Both the position numbers and the translations under genes were made by a program. DNA of 64,000 nt from 0-14-0-80-60-11 sp049322355 (lineage in GTDB: Bacteria; Desulfobacterota; Desulfobaccia; Desulfobaccales; 0-14-0-80-60-11): NCBI GenBank assembly GCA_049322355.1, contig JBMORG010000027.1, positions 186,001 to 250,000 of the forward strand, given 5' to 3'. Shown here piece by piece: positions 45,253 through 55,500 of the stretch (position 1 is the first letter of the stretch; every line of letters starts with the position of its first letter). The notes beneath the pieces are model-generated. The model ran no database searches and had not been told where the DNA came from. It saw nothing but the letters and a program-made list of their open reading frames with translations.

Positions 45253-46194
45253 ATGTCGCAAATGGCTTTTTTATTTCCCGGGCAGGGCTCCCAGTACGTG
45301 GGCATGGGCCAGGATCTGTTTGACTCCGACCCCCATGCCCGAAAATTATTCCAACTGGCCGAGGACACCACCGGCTTGCCTTTAAAACGGCTCTGCTTCC
45401 TGGGTCCCATGGAAGAACTCACCCTGACGGTGAACCTGCAGCCCGCGGTCACCGTGGTCAACCTCTGTCTCTGCCAGGCCCTGACGGAAGCCGGGATTAA
45501 ACCCGCCGCAGTCTGCGGCCACAGCCTGGGAGAATACAGCGCCCTCTTTGCCGCGGGGGTGCTGAGCGCCGGCGACACCCTCAGGGCGGTGGCTGAACGG
45601 GGCCGTCTCATGCACCGGGAGGCCCAAAAATATCCCGGCGCTATGGTGGCGGTCATCGGGCTGACCCCGGAGAAACTGAAAGGGGTGGTCCATCCCTTCA
45701 CCAAAGAAGGCCCCATCGCTCTGGCCAACTTCAATACCCCGGAGCAGACGGTCATTTCCGGTTCCCCGGAAATCGTCGCCCGGGCCGGGAATGCCGCCAA
45801 AGCCGAGGGGGCCAAGGTCATCCCCTTAAAGGTTTCCGGCGCCTGGCACTCGCCCTTGATGATGGGGGCCAATGCCGATTTTGCCGCGGTCATGGACACC
45901 TTAAATTTTCAGGCCCCGACAACCCCGATTTATCTCAACGCCACCGCGGCCCCGGAGACCAATCCCAAAATTTTGCAGGCCTCCATGGGGGCCCAACTCA
46001 CCTCCCCGGTGCGCTGGGCCGAACTCATCCTTAATCTCAAAAGCGCGGGCATCGACACCTGGGTGGAGGTGGGGCCCAAAAATGTGCTCACCGGCCTGGT
46101 GCGCAAGATCCTGCCCCAAGAGCCCAAAGAGAACTTTCATAACGTGGAAAACCGGGAGAGTCTGGAGAAGTTTCTGGCCGCGGTTAAGGCATAA
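45253..46194 (+). CDS. fabD: Malonyl-CoA:ACP transacylase
   Basis: A 313-residue acyltransferase loading malonyl groups onto acyl carrier protein in fatty-acid synthesis. FLFPGQGSQYVGMG and the Ser nucleophile in GHSLGEYSALFAAG are present, with the catalytic His in VSGAWHSPLM. The C-terminal GPKNVLTGLVRKI is usual. ATG 45253 has GAGGTG upstream; an in-frame GTG 45247 adds two residues. No other fab genes are near. An inverted-repeat element follows the stop. Confidence 0.95.
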   Translation: MSQMAFLFPGQGSQYVGMGQDLFDSDPHARKLFQLAEDTTGLPLKRLCFLGPMEELTLTVNLQPAVTVVNLCLCQALTEAGIKPAAVCGHSLGEYSALFAAGVLSAGDTLRAVAERGRLMHREAQKYPGAMVAVIGLTPEKLKGVVHPFTKEGPIALANFNTPEQTVISGSPEIVARAGNAAKAEGAKVIPLKVSGAWHSPLMMGANADFAAVMDTLNFQAPTTPIYLNATAAPETNPKILQASMGAQLTSPVRWAELILNLKSAGIDTWVEVGPKNVLTGLVRKILPQEPKENFHNVENRESLEKFLAAVKA

Positions 46195-46267
46195 ATTACT
46201 GGCGCTGTATATTTGAAATATGGCGAATGCCAAAAGTTTTTTCAGTTATGGCTCATGCTCCAAAAAC

Positions 46268-46361
46268 CTAAATCCTCCCTACCCCCCCTTTTTCAAAGGG
46301 GGGAACTTAGCGGAATTGCTTTGAAAATCCCCCTTTGACAAAGGGGATTTAGGGGGATTTA
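46268..46361. repeat. Dispersed palindromic G/C-run repeat after fabD
   Basis: Two nested hairpins are visible: CCCCCCTTTTTCAAAGGGGGG and then CCCCCTTTGACAAAGGGG, with long near-identical flanks (AATCCTCCC, AATCCCCC). This is the common AAATCCCCCTTTGnCAAAGGGGG type of deltaproteobacterial intergenic repeat. A partial relative lies near 11398-11432. It may also terminate fabD. Confidence 0.65.
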
Positions 46362-46390
46362 ACAAACCAGCAATCTGGATAAATTTATGG

Positions 46391-47020
46391 CTAACGCCGC
46401 AGTTCATCCAGCACGACAGCCAGGAGGTCTTTAAAGGCCGCCAGGGCCCGGGCCCGATGGCTGATGCGGTTTTTAACTGCCGGCCCCAGTTGGGCCATGG
46501 TGGCCCCATACTCCGGGACCCAGAAGACCGGGTCGTAGCCGAAGCCGTGGTCGCCCGATGGCGACTTTGCGATAACCCCCTCACACTCACCGTGGGCCCG
46601 CCAGAGGCGGCCGTCGGGCAGGGCCAGGGCGATCTCGCAGACGAAGCGGGCGGTGCGTTTCTCCCACGGAACGTCTTGCATTTCGGCCAGGAGTTTGCGC
46701 CAGTTGTCGGCGTCCGTGGGGGGTAAGGGGGCGGTTAAATCCTGGGCGTAGCGGGCCGAGAAGACCCCGGGCGCGCCGTTTAACGCGTCCACAGCCAGGC
46801 CGGAGTCGTCGGCCAGGGCCGGGAGACCGGTAAGCCGGGCCACCATTTGCGCCTTGGCCCCGGCATTGTCCGCAAAAGTAGCCCCCTCTTCCGGGATTTC
46901 GGGAAGCTCGGGAAAATCGGCCAGGTTTAAAAGGCTTACCCCGGTATCCGCCAAAAGCTCCTGGAACTCCCGGACCTTGCCAGGATTGCGGGTGGCTATT
47001 ACCAGGGCAGGGGCAGGCAC
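46391..47020 (-). CDS. rdgB: Non-canonical purine NTP pyrophosphatase (RdgB/HAM1)
   Basis: A 209-residue house-cleaning enzyme hydrolysing ITP, dITP and XTP. The N-terminal IATRNPGKVREFQELL, the catalytic TFADNAGAKAQ and LADDSGLAVDALNGAPGVFSARYA, and SPSGDHGFGYDPVFWVP are intact. The start is GTG 47020. Its first 22 bp overlap the end of rph, so the two genes form a coupled pair, as in many bacteria. Confidence 0.95.
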   Translation of the reverse strand: MPAPALVIATRNPGKVREFQELLADTGVSLLNLADFPELPEIPEEGATFADNAGAKAQMVARLTGLPALADDSGLAVDALNGAPGVFSARYAQDLTAPLPPTDADNWRKLLAEMQDVPWEKRTARFVCEIALALPDGRLWRAHGECEGVIAKSPSGDHGFGYDPVFWVPEYGATMAQLGPAVKNRISHRARALAAFKDLLAVVLDELRR

Positions 47021-47733
47021 GGGGCCAAAACCTCCTCCTGGATGCGGGTTAGTTGCTTGATTCCTGCCTGGGCCAGCTCCAGCATGCGGTTGAGCTGGGC
47101 CGCAGGGAAAGGACCGCCCTCCCCGGTCAACTGCACCTCGATGAGCTCCCCTTTGCCCGTGCCCACAAAATTGGCATCTACCCGGGCCTGGGAGTCCTCG
47201 TCATAGTCCAAATCCAGGAGCAGGCGCTCCCCCACCAGTCCCACGCTCACCGCGGCCATCTGCTCCCGGATGGGCGAGGAGTCCACCAACCCCGCACGCC
47301 GGAGCCCCTCCAGGGCCAGGCACAGGGCCACGAAGGCCCCGGTGATGCTGGCGGTCCGGGTGCCGCCGTCGGCCTGGATGACGTCGCAGTCCACGGTGAC
47401 CGTGCGGGGTCCCAGGGCCTGCAAATCCACCACCGCCCGCAGGGAGCGGCCAATGAGCCGCTGAATCTCCAGGGTCCGGCCTCCCACGCGGCCTTTGAGG
47501 GATTCCCGATCCTGCCGGGGTCGCGTGGCCCCGGGCAGCATGGCATACTCCCCGGTGACCCAGCCGCCCCCGGAATGGAGGCGGAAAGGGGGCACCCCCT
47601 CGCTCACCGTGGCGGCGCAGATGACCCGGGTGCGGCCCCAGGTGATGAGGCAGGAGCCCTCGGCAAAATCCAGATAGCCGGGAACGATGGTGATCTGCCG
47701 GAGTTGATTATCTGCGCGAGTGCCACGCCGCAT
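46999..47733 (-). CDS. rph: Ribonuclease PH
   Basis: A 244-residue phosphorolytic 3' exoribonuclease trimming tRNA ends. Phosphate-binding and catalytic regions are intact: RRGTRADNQLRQITI, GSCLITWGRTRVICAATV, PGATRPRQDRESLKGRVGGRTLEIQRLIGRSLRAV, VDCDVIQADGGTRTASITG. The start is ATG 47733 rather than the preceding ATG 47739: AAAGGA is then six bases upstream, while the first ATG has no spacing. A repeat-rich gap (47740-47864) separates it from the small gene upstream. Confidence 0.94.
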   Translation of the reverse strand: MRRGTRADNQLRQITIVPGYLDFAEGSCLITWGRTRVICAATVSEGVPPFRLHSGGGWVTGEYAMLPGATRPRQDRESLKGRVGGRTLEIQRLIGRSLRAVVDLQALGPRTVTVDCDVIQADGGTRTASITGAFVALCLALEGLRRAGLVDSSPIREQMAAVSVGLVGERLLLDLDYDEDSQARVDANFVGTGKGELIEVQLTGEGGPFPAAQLNRMLELAQAGIKQLTRIQEEVLAPCLPLPW

Positions 47734-47745
47734 TTTCATTCCTTT

Positions 47746-47886
47746 TTAAAGCGCGAAAAGGAAAAGGAGAAAAGGAGAAGGGGAGAGGAACTTTCAGTAG
47801 TCAGCAGACAGGAGTGAGAAAAGCTGACAATTGACTACTGGCTACTATTTAGCCTTTTACCCTTTTACCCTTTTTCCCCTTCTTTA
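47746..47886. repeat. Repeat-rich intergenic stretch before rph
   Basis: A purine-run repeat of GAAAAGGA-type units lies at 47756-47790, AGTAGTCAGCAG/CTACTGGCTACT units at 47798-47848, and ACCCTTTT units at 47855-47886. The middle block belongs to the same family as the gnd-zwf repeat. Similar purine/pyrimidine runs flank 50007-50110 after mutL. Confidence 0.6.
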
Positions 47887-48050
47887 AGGGATTGGCGCAA
47901 GGTGTCGATAACTAAATTAAAGGTGTCGGCAAAGGATGCCGGAGAGACCCGTCCCACTTCGATGAACTTCACCACGATCTCTTTGGCCGCCTTCAGGAGC
48001 AGTTCCTCCCGGGGGGTCAGAGGGGCGTGGGCTTCTTTATCCCGTGGCAT
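47865..48050 (-). CDS. Conserved small protein (61 residues)
   Basis: A 61-residue basic/helical protein from ATG 48050, with GGAG six bases upstream. The core LTPREELLLKAAKEIVVKFIEVGRVSPASF looks like a compact helical domain and seems conserved among deltaproteobacteria from memory. No catalytic motif. It lies upstream of rph-rdgB on the same strand and head-to-head with mutL. Function unknown. Confidence 0.65.
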   Translation of the reverse strand: MPRDKEAHAPLTPREELLLKAAKEIVVKFIEVGRVSPASFADTFNLVIDTLRQSLKEGEKG

Positions 48051-48145
48051 CTATGCTCCTTCCCCTTGGATGATTTTTGGTATAATGTCAGCAGTCAGTC
48101 ACTGAAAAATCTGGCTGCTGGCAACTGGCCGATTATAAAAAAATC

Positions 48146-48185
48146 CCCGCCGGCCAGAAGAAGGCCAATTCAAATGGCCGGCGGG
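48146..48185. other. Perfect 11-bp hairpin upstream of mutL
   Basis: CCCGCCGGCCA (48146-48156) and TGGCCGGCGGG (48175-48185) form an 11-bp stem with an 18-base loop. A run of A precedes it on the plus strand (48136-48143), so on the minus strand it is a stem followed by T-rich sequence, a plausible intrinsic terminator pointing leftward, oddly placed before the rph group. It could instead be a leader structure of mutL. Confidence 0.5.
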
Positions 48186-48260
48186 CAGGCAAGAAGAACC
48201 GCAACAGCCCTCCTTAAGCACATGATAAACCAGGCAGCCCGGCAAGGCAAGGGGGAATCC

Positions 48261-50006
48261 GTGAGCCGTATCCGCATCCTGGAGCCCCAGGTGGCGGCCC
48301 AAATCGCTGCGGGTGAAGTCATCATCCGTCCTGCCGCCGCGGTCAAGGAACTGGTGGAAAACGCCCTGGATGCCGGGGCCCGGACCATCACGGTAGCGGT
48401 GGAGGAGGGAGGCCGCAAACTCATCCGGGTGGTGGATGACGGCTGCGGTATGACCGCCGAGGAAGTACCCTTAAGCCTTAAGCGCCACGCCACCAGCAAG
48501 CTTGCCGCGGAAACCGACCTCTTGGCCATCAGTACCCTGGGGTTTCGGGGTGAGGCCCTGGCCTCCATCGCCACGGTGAGCCACCTCACCCTGAGCAGTT
48601 GCCCCCCAGGGGCTTCGGCGGGCTACCGGGTGGTGGCCCGGGCCGGGGAGATTCTCTCGGCGTCGCCCTGGGCGGCTGCTTCGGGCACCCAGGTGGAGGT
48701 GGCGGAACTCTTTTTCAACACCCCGGCCCGGAAGAAATTCCTCAAGAGCAAAGACGCCGAACAGGCCCAGATTTTGGAAATTCTGCGCGGCCTCGCCCTG
48801 GGCTACCCACAAGTCCACTTCACCCTGAGCACCCCGGCCCGGACCTTACTGGCGGCTCCCGCGACCCCCAGCCTCGCAGAGAGGGTGGCCGCGGTCTGGG
48901 GGCCGGAGCTGGCGGCCCATATGCTGCCATTGTCCCTGGGCCAGGGGTCCTGGCAGGTCACGGGGCTGGTGACAACGCCTGATTACACCCTGGCCAGCAG
49001 CCGCTTCCAGGTCCTTTTGGTGAACGGCCGGGTAGTGGCCGACCGGGTCCTGGCCGCGGTCTTAAAAGAGATCTATGCCGGGCTCCTCCCCCGAGGCCGG
49101 CACCCCGGCGCGGTGGTGCACCTTAAAGCCCCTCCCGAGGCCGTGGACGTCAATGTCCATCCCGCCAAAACCGAGATTCGCTTTCACGAGCCGGGCAGGG
49201 TCTATCCGCTGCTCCTCACCGCCCTGCGCCAGGCCCTGGGGCCGCTGTATGGCGAACCTCCCCGCTACCGGGTGAGTTGGCAGCCGGAGACCGCCCCCCG
49301 GGTGATGGAGAGCGCCCGGCCTCAGTTGTTTCCCCTGACGACTCCAGGGCTTGACCGCGCCGGGCCGCCGCCCCTGGCTTACCGGGAGACCATGGCGGTC
49401 CCGGCCCCCGGTCCCGCCTTGACCCCCAGAGAGTGGCGCTTTCAGGATTTGACCGTTTTAGGAACCTTGGCCCAAACTTACATCGTGGCCCAGGGGCCAG
49501 AGGGGCTCATCCTCATCGATCAGCATGCGGCCCACGAACGCGTGCTCTACGAGGCCCTGAAGACCCGGGGGGCTGCGGAAAAACAGAGCCTGCTCTTTCC
49601 TAAGGTGGTGGAAGTGCCTGCGGCCCAGGCGGATTGGGTTCGGGAGCATCTGGAGGTGTTAGACCAGGCGGGGCTGGAGCTTTCACCCTTCGGCGGGGCC
49701 AGTTTCCTTATTACCGCAGTGCCGGCCTGCCTGGCGGATGCCGACTTGGAAGCGGTGGTGGCCGAGGCGGTGGAATCCTTAACACCTTTTAAAAGCGGCA
49801 CTCATCCCCAGGAAATCCAGGAACAGGCCTTGCAGATCATGGCCTGCAAAGGCGCGGTTAAGGCCGGGGAGAATTTGGCCCCGGAGGCCATCGCGGCGTT
49901 GTTGGCCCAACTGGATGAGATTGCCGTCTCCTCCCATTGCCCCCACGGGCGGCCATTGTGGCGGCTTCTGACCTACCACGACATCCGGCTTAGTTTTCGC
50001 CGCTAA
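48261..50006 (+). CDS. mutL: DNA mismatch repair protein MutL
   Basis: A 581-residue GHKL ATPase that links mismatch recognition to strand incision. The start is GTG 48261, with GGGGGA five bases upstream; long in-frame extensions are unsupported. ATPase motifs: VKELVENALDAGA, VVDDGCGM, LGFRGEALASIA and LFFNTPARKKFL. The C-terminal part carries the endonuclease motif DQHAAHERVLYE (DQHAx2Ex4E), plus ACKGAVKAG and the zinc-type CPHGRP, so it should nick DNA without MutH. A proline-rich linker lies near 330-390. A hairpin lies in the leader. Confidence 0.95.
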   Translation: MSRIRILEPQVAAQIAAGEVIIRPAAAVKELVENALDAGARTITVAVEEGGRKLIRVVDDGCGMTAEEVPLSLKRHATSKLAAETDLLAISTLGFRGEALASIATVSHLTLSSCPPGASAGYRVVARAGEILSASPWAAASGTQVEVAELFFNTPARKKFLKSKDAEQAQILEILRGLALGYPQVHFTLSTPARTLLAAPATPSLAERVAAVWGPELAAHMLPLSLGQGSWQVTGLVTTPDYTLASSRFQVLLVNGRVVADRVLAAVLKEIYAGLLPRGRHPGAVVHLKAPPEAVDVNVHPAKTEIRFHEPGRVYPLLLTALRQALGPLYGEPPRYRVSWQPETAPRVMESARPQLFPLTTPGLDRAGPPPLAYRETMAVPAPGPALTPREWRFQDLTVLGTLAQTYIVAQGPEGLILIDQHAAHERVLYEALKTRGAAEKQSLLFPKVVEVPAAQADWVREHLEVLDQAGLELSPFGGASFLITAVPACLADADLEAVVAEAVESLTPFKSGTHPQEIQEQALQIMACKGAVKAGENLAPEAIAALLAQLDEIAVSSHCPHGRPLWRLLTYHDIRLSFRR

Positions 50007-50154
50007 AAAACCGGGGGAAAAGGGTAAAAGGGCAAAAAGCGAAGGGGGGGAAACCATGGCCAGGCAATATTTCTGGGGCTTTTCCCTTGTTTCCTTTTCG
50101 CCTTTTGCCCCCAAGAATATTTTCCGGAATAAAGCTGATTATTGAATTTATTGC

Positions 50155-51093
50155 ATGGCAGTTCTCAGCCCGCATACTATAGGAAAACCCCGGGTGGCGG
50201 CCTTGGTGGGCCCCACCGCAGTGGGGAAGACCGCGGTGGCCCTCGCCTTGGCGCAAAAAATCGGCGCCGAGATCGTCAACGCCGATTCCCTCCAGGTCTA
50301 CCGGGAGCTTAATATCGGCACCGCCAAGCCCACCCTCCAGGAGCGCCGCCAGGTGCCCCACCACCTCATCGATGTGGCGGACCCGCCGGAGCCCTATGAT
50401 GCCGCCCGCTACTGCCGGGAGGGACGGGAGGTCCTGGCCGCCTTGCAACGGCGCCGGGTGCCGCCGCTGGTGGTGGGGGGCACCGGCCTCTATCTCAAGG
50501 CCTTGCTTTCCGGCCTGTTTGCCGAAGGGGAACCCGCCGCAGGAGTCAGGGCGCGCCTGCGGGGGGAGTTGCAGGCCCTGGGACTGCCGGCCCTATACCA
50601 GCGCCTCCTTCACCTGGACCCGGATACGGCCAACCGGCTCCATCCCCACGATACCTACCGGATTATCCGCGCCCTGGAAGTCATGGAGGCCACCGGCAAA
50701 CCCCTTTCTGAGTTCATCAAGGCCCACCGCTTCCAGGACACCCCTTATGAGGTGCTGAAGTTGGGGTTGGCTCTGCCGCGGGAAGAACTCTACCAGCGCA
50801 TCGAGAGCCGGGTGGAGGTCATGTTAAAGGCGGGGTGGCTGGAGGAAGTCCAGGGCCTTTTGGCCCGCTACCCGCCGGACTTAAAGCCCCTCCAGGCCCT
50901 GGGTTACCGCCACCTGATCAACTACCTCACCGGCCGCTGGAGTCTGGAGGAGGCCCTCACTTTATTGGCCCGGGACACCCGCCGCTATGCCAAGCGCCAG
51001 CTCACCTGGTTCGGTTCGGACCCGGAGATCAAATGGTTTTCTCCCGACCAGATGGAAGAGATGGGTGCGGCACTGGAGGATTTCTTCGCCTGA
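50155..51093 (+). CDS. miaA: tRNA dimethylallyltransferase
   Basis: A 312-residue enzyme adding a dimethylallyl group to A37 of tRNAs reading UNN codons. The P-loop VGPTAVGKTAVALALA, the base-flipping region NADSLQVYRELNIGTAKPT and VVGGTGLYLKALLSG are intact. RTTY-like RALEVMEATGKPLSEF and LQALGYRHLINYLTG complete the family signature. It follows mutL by 148 bp, as is common in proteobacteria (mutL-miaA). It is convergent with the SGNH gene, the stops being 25 bp apart. Confidence 0.95.
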   Translation: MAVLSPHTIGKPRVAALVGPTAVGKTAVALALAQKIGAEIVNADSLQVYRELNIGTAKPTLQERRQVPHHLIDVADPPEPYDAARYCREGREVLAALQRRRVPPLVVGGTGLYLKALLSGLFAEGEPAAGVRARLRGELQALGLPALYQRLLHLDPDTANRLHPHDTYRIIRALEVMEATGKPLSEFIKAHRFQDTPYEVLKLGLALPREELYQRIESRVEVMLKAGWLEEVQGLLARYPPDLKPLQALGYRHLINYLTGRWSLEEALTLLARDTRRYAKRQLTWFGSDPEIKWFSPDQMEEMGAALEDFFA

Positions 51094-51118
51094 GTGAGAT
51101 TGTCGCCGCCTCTGTCGA

Positions 51119-52171
51119 TCATTTCAAAAGATTGTGGGTTCGGACGTAATCCCCGATAATATTTCCTGCAATTTCGTGGCCGGCTTCATTCCAATGAGTG
51201 TCTCTAACCAAATATAGCGGTCGAGATTTTCCGGCTTTCTGCATGGGTATGGTTAAATCAACGTAGTGAATGTGATTTCTTTCAAAATAATTTATTAAAA
51301 TATTATTGGGATAAAGTAAATCAACTGAATTAGCTGATATATTAAACTTGGCAAACAAATCGTGCTGTAAAGTTTCGTCGACTTGGATTTGGTCTGGTAT
51401 AACAACTACTAAAAAGGGAATTTTTCGTTCTCTGCACCAATTATTAATTTTTGACAAAATTACAGAATCATTATTCCATAATTTATCAAGTTTTTCTCTT
51501 TTACTGTTCTCAAAAATCCATAATCTGGTTTTTTCAATATTATAAAATTCGTCTTCAGAAAAAGTTCCGGCGCCCTTGCTGAGGGAATTTCTCCAGGCTA
51601 TCCACCAACCCCGCACCAACTGGAATATCCACAATCTTTTATAATTCAAATATGTTGACAGACCGTTTGCACCCTCCACCGGTTCAACAATGAACATGCC
51701 AATCCTTCTGGAATTAAATCTCATTTCAGTAAAATCATTGCCTATAAAGAACGCTATTAACACCAAGTCCGGCTTAAATAAATCTCCAAATTTCTCTAAA
51801 GTGTTCCAATAATATCCCGGACCTGTATTGGATATTCCAGCATTTATTACCTCATATTTCTTTGTACTGTTTGACTTGTTTAATTGCTTCTCCAGGATAT
51901 TATGATAATTTAGTGCCGTTCCTTTAAAAAATTCCGAAAATGAGTCGCCTATCCCCAAGATTCTAATAACCCCGGGATCCTTATGGAAAATGGTGGCATC
52001 GAAGAAACCTCGATTAACAAAGTCTGTAAAGTCGCCGGTTATGCTATAGTTAGTCTTTAAAAAAGCTGGGGTGGTCAGCCGCAGGGCTAATTCAAGGCCA
52101 TAAATTGCCACGCACAAAGAAAAAATCACCAAAATTATATTAATCAGTCTTTTTTGGGACAACGCACCCAT
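51119..52171 (-). CDS. Membrane-anchored SGNH-hydrolase-like protein
   Basis: A 350-residue protein with one N-terminal anchor helix (residues 8-30). The SGNH blocks are visible: RILGIGDSFSEFF (Ser nucleophile), a GxND-type FFIGNDFTEM and the catalytic DTHWNEAGHEIAG with Asp and His. Related enzymes (AlgJ/AlgX-like and O-acetyl esterases) act on envelope polysaccharides; the substrate here is unknown. The gene is markedly more AT-rich than its neighbours, consistent with horizontal acquisition. No linked polysaccharide genes are nearby. Confidence 0.75.
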   Translation of the reverse strand: MGALSQKRLINIILVIFSLCVAIYGLELALRLTTPAFLKTNYSITGDFTDFVNRGFFDATIFHKDPGVIRILGIGDSFSEFFKGTALNYHNILEKQLNKSNSTKKYEVINAGISNTGPGYYWNTLEKFGDLFKPDLVLIAFFIGNDFTEMRFNSRRIGMFIVEPVEGANGLSTYLNYKRLWIFQLVRGWWIAWRNSLSKGAGTFSEDEFYNIEKTRLWIFENSKREKLDKLWNNDSVILSKINNWCRERKIPFLVVVIPDQIQVDETLQHDLFAKFNISANSVDLLYPNNILINYFERNHIHYVDLTIPMQKAGKSRPLYLVRDTHWNEAGHEIAGNIIGDYVRTHNLLK

Positions 52172-52345
52172 CTCCGCCTAGACAAGGCTTGTTATAACTA
52201 CAAAGACTCGCAAATTTTGCTGCTTTCAGCCACCCTTGTCAATCTTAAACTCGCAAAAGGTTTTGTTACCAAGTTCTCACATTAACACAAGGCCAAGATA
52301 GTCAAAATTTCGTATAAAATAAATTTAATCTGTATTAATTTAATC

Positions 52346-52381
52346 CGGCATATTGACAGTTGTGCAATAATGCCGTAACGT
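52346..52381 (+). promoter_or_regulatory. Candidate fdn promoter with inverted repeat
   Basis: TTGACA (52353-52358) is followed after 17 bases by TAACGT (52376-52381). The -35 box lies inside a near-perfect inverted repeat, CGGCATATTG (52346-52355) and CAATAATGCCG (52365-52375, one extra base), a plausible operator. A 13-codon frame (ATG 52393, stop 52432-52434) lies in the leader. The 329-bp gap upstream has no gene. Confidence 0.45.
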
Positions 52382-52500
52382 GGTCACAAAATATGAAGGA
52401 GGTGATAACGCTTCATAAGTTGGATAGCCCATAATTTAAATAAGTTACAAGACCCCACCACTTAGAATTCCTCAACTCCATACCCAAGGCGAGGTAAGAA

Positions 52501-55500
52501 ATGGGCATCACACGCAGGACATTTATCAAGGGTTTGGGGAGCGGGATCACGGCCTTAGGTCTCTCGGACGTTATTTTCACCCGGACCGGGTGGGCCGGCG
52601 CCGTGCATCCTGCCAAGACGAAGGACACCCAAGTCACCACTTCCATCTGCCCCTATTGCGGGGTGGGCTGCGGCCTCATCGCCAACACCAAGGGGGGCAA
52701 ACTCATCAACGTGGAGGGCGACCCCGACCATCCCATTAACCAGGGGTCCTTGTGCAGCAAAGGCCAGGCGGTCTTCGAGGTGGTCACCAGCCCCCGGCGC
52801 TTAAAGAAGGTGCTCTACCGGGCTCCGGGCAGCGACCACTGGGAAGAAAAGCCCCTGGATTGGGCCATGCAGACCCTGGCCCAGCGGGTCAAGGCCACCC
52901 GGGACGCCGCGTTCATCGCCAAATCGGCCTCCGGGGTGCCGGTACATCGCACGGAAACCCTGGCCTCCATCGGCGGGGCGGCGCTGAACAACGAAGAGTG
53001 CTATCTTATCTGCAAGCTGATGCGCTCTCTGGGTGTCGTCTATCTGGAGCACCAGGCCCGGCTCTGACACTCCTCCACCGTGGCCTCGTTGGGGCCCACC
53101 TTCGGCCGGGGCGCCATGACCAACCACTGGAACGATCTGGCCAACAGTGATTGCGTCATGATTATCGGCTGCAACCCTGCGGAAAACCATCCCATAAGTT
53201 TCAAATGGATCACCAAGGCCCAAGATAAGGGAGCCAAACTTATCGTCATAGACCCCCGCTTCACCCGTTCCGCGGCCAAGGCCGACCTCTTCGTGCGCTT
53301 GCGCCCCGGCACCGACATTGCCCTCATGGGTGGACTCATCAATTACATTTTAGAGAACAACCTTTACCATAAAGATTATGTCGCCAATTATACCAATGCC
53401 GCCTTCCTCGTGAATAAAGACTTCGCCTTTGCTGACGGCCTCTTTTGCGGATATGACAAAGAGAAGCGGACTTACAATCCGGCTGCCTGGAGCTATGAGT
53501 TGGGCGCAGATAAAAAACCGGTCACCGATCCCACCCTGACCAACCCCCGGTGCGTTTTCCAGCTCATGAAGACCTTCTACTCCCGGTACACCCCGGAAAT
53601 GACGGCGGCGGTCACCGGGGTGCCCAAAGAGCAGTTCTTAGAGTTGGCGGCCATCTACAGCGCCACCGGCCAACCGGGCAAGGCGGGCACCCTGCTCTAT
53701 GCCATGGGCGGCACCCAGCACACCACCGGGGTGCAGATCATCCGGGCCTATACCATCCTGCAGCAGTTGCTGGGAAACATGGGCATGCCCGGCGGCGGCA
53801 TCAACGCCCTGCGGGGGGAAAACAACGTCCAGGGCTCCACTGACATGGCCCTGCTGTTCCACATCGTGCCGGGATACATGGCCATTCCCAACGAGGCCGC
53901 CCATCCCACCCTCAAAGACTACCTGGACAAAGAGACCCCCAAAGCGGGCTTCTGGATCAACAAGCCCAAGTTCTTCGTCAGCCTGTTGAAGGCTTTTTGG
54001 GGTGATGCGGCCCAGCCAGGAAACCAGTTCGCCTATGACTACCTCCCCAAGGTCGGCAAGGGTTATCAGGGCTCGGGTTATTCCTGGATCCCACTGTTCG
54101 AGGCCATGGGGGAAGGCTCCATCAAGGGGATGCTGGTCTGGGGCATGAATCCGGCCGTCGGGTCCGCCAATCTCAACCATACCTACGCGGCTTTGGATAA
54201 GCTGGAATGGCTGGCGGCCTTTGATCTATTCGAGACTGATACTGCGGTTTTCTGGAAACGGCCCGGGGCCAAAACCAAGGACATCAAGACCGAGGTCTTT
54301 CTCTTTCCCGCGGCGGATTCCCTGGAGAAGGAAGGCAGCGCCAGCAACAGCGGCCGCTGGATCCAGTGGCGCTACCAGGCGGTGAAGCCCCACGGCGACG
54401 CCCAGAGCGACCTGTGGTATGCCAACCGCTTGGGCCTGGAGCTGCAGAAGCTCTATAAAAATGACCCCAAAGCGGTCTTTCCGGATCCCATCGTCAAACT
54501 TAACTGGAACTACGGGGAGTCTCCCGACGTCCACCTGGTGGCCAAGGAGATCAACGGCTACACCGTGGCGGATAAAAAGCAGCTCCTGAACTTCCTGGGT
54601 CTGAAGGACGATGGCTCCACCGCCGGCGGGTGTTGGATCTACTCCGGCTACTACCCCGGCCCGGATAAAAAAGACAACAAGGCCGCGGCCAGAAACAAAA
54701 AGGACCCCACCGGCTTGGGGCTCTATCCCGGCTGGGCCTTTGCCTGGCCGGTGAACCGGCGGATCATTTACAATCGCTGTTCCCTGGACCCCCAGGGGGT
54801 GCCCTGGAGCCAGGACAAAGCGCTGTTCGCCTGGGATCCGGTAGCCAAGACCTGGAAAAATTTTGACGTTCCCGATTTTAAATGGATCGATCCCGCCACC
54901 AAGGTCCACGTGGGGCCAGAGGAATCGGCCAAGGCGCCCTTTCTTATGCTTCCGGAAGGCAAAAGCCGGCTCTTCGTGCCCGGCGGCCTCTGCAAGGAAG
55001 GCCCCTTCCCTGAGCACTACGAGGCCCTGGAATGCCCCTATGTGAACCCCATTTCGGCCCAGCAGTCCAACCCGGTAATCAAGATCTGGAAGTCGGAACT
55101 GGATAAAGTGGCCCAGATCTGCGATCCCAAATACCCGGTGATCGCCACCACCTTCCGGGTGACGGAGCACTGGCAGGCCGGGGCCATGACCCGGAACCTC
55201 ACCTGGCAGGCTGAACTGGTGCCCGAGATGTTCGTGGAGATCAGCCCGACGCTTGCCAAGGCCCGGGGTATTAAGCCGGGAGATTGGGTCAAGGTGTCCA
55301 GCGTCCGGGGGGAGGTCAGGGCCCGGGCCAATGTTACAAACCGGGTGGCCCCCTTCTGCTGCGGCAAGCCTGGTTTTACCAACACTGTGGAGATGGTGGC
55401 CCTCCCCTGGCACTTCGGGTTTGCCGGACTCACCACTGGCGGCCCCAACCCAAAGGAAAACTATGCCGTGAACCAACTGTCTCCCATGGTGGGGGACGCC

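Noticed and set aside
52501..53067. Separate short FDH gene ended at 53067 and second gene from 53080
   Set aside because: The two frames are continuous across TGA 53065-53067, which matches the Sec position of FdnG.
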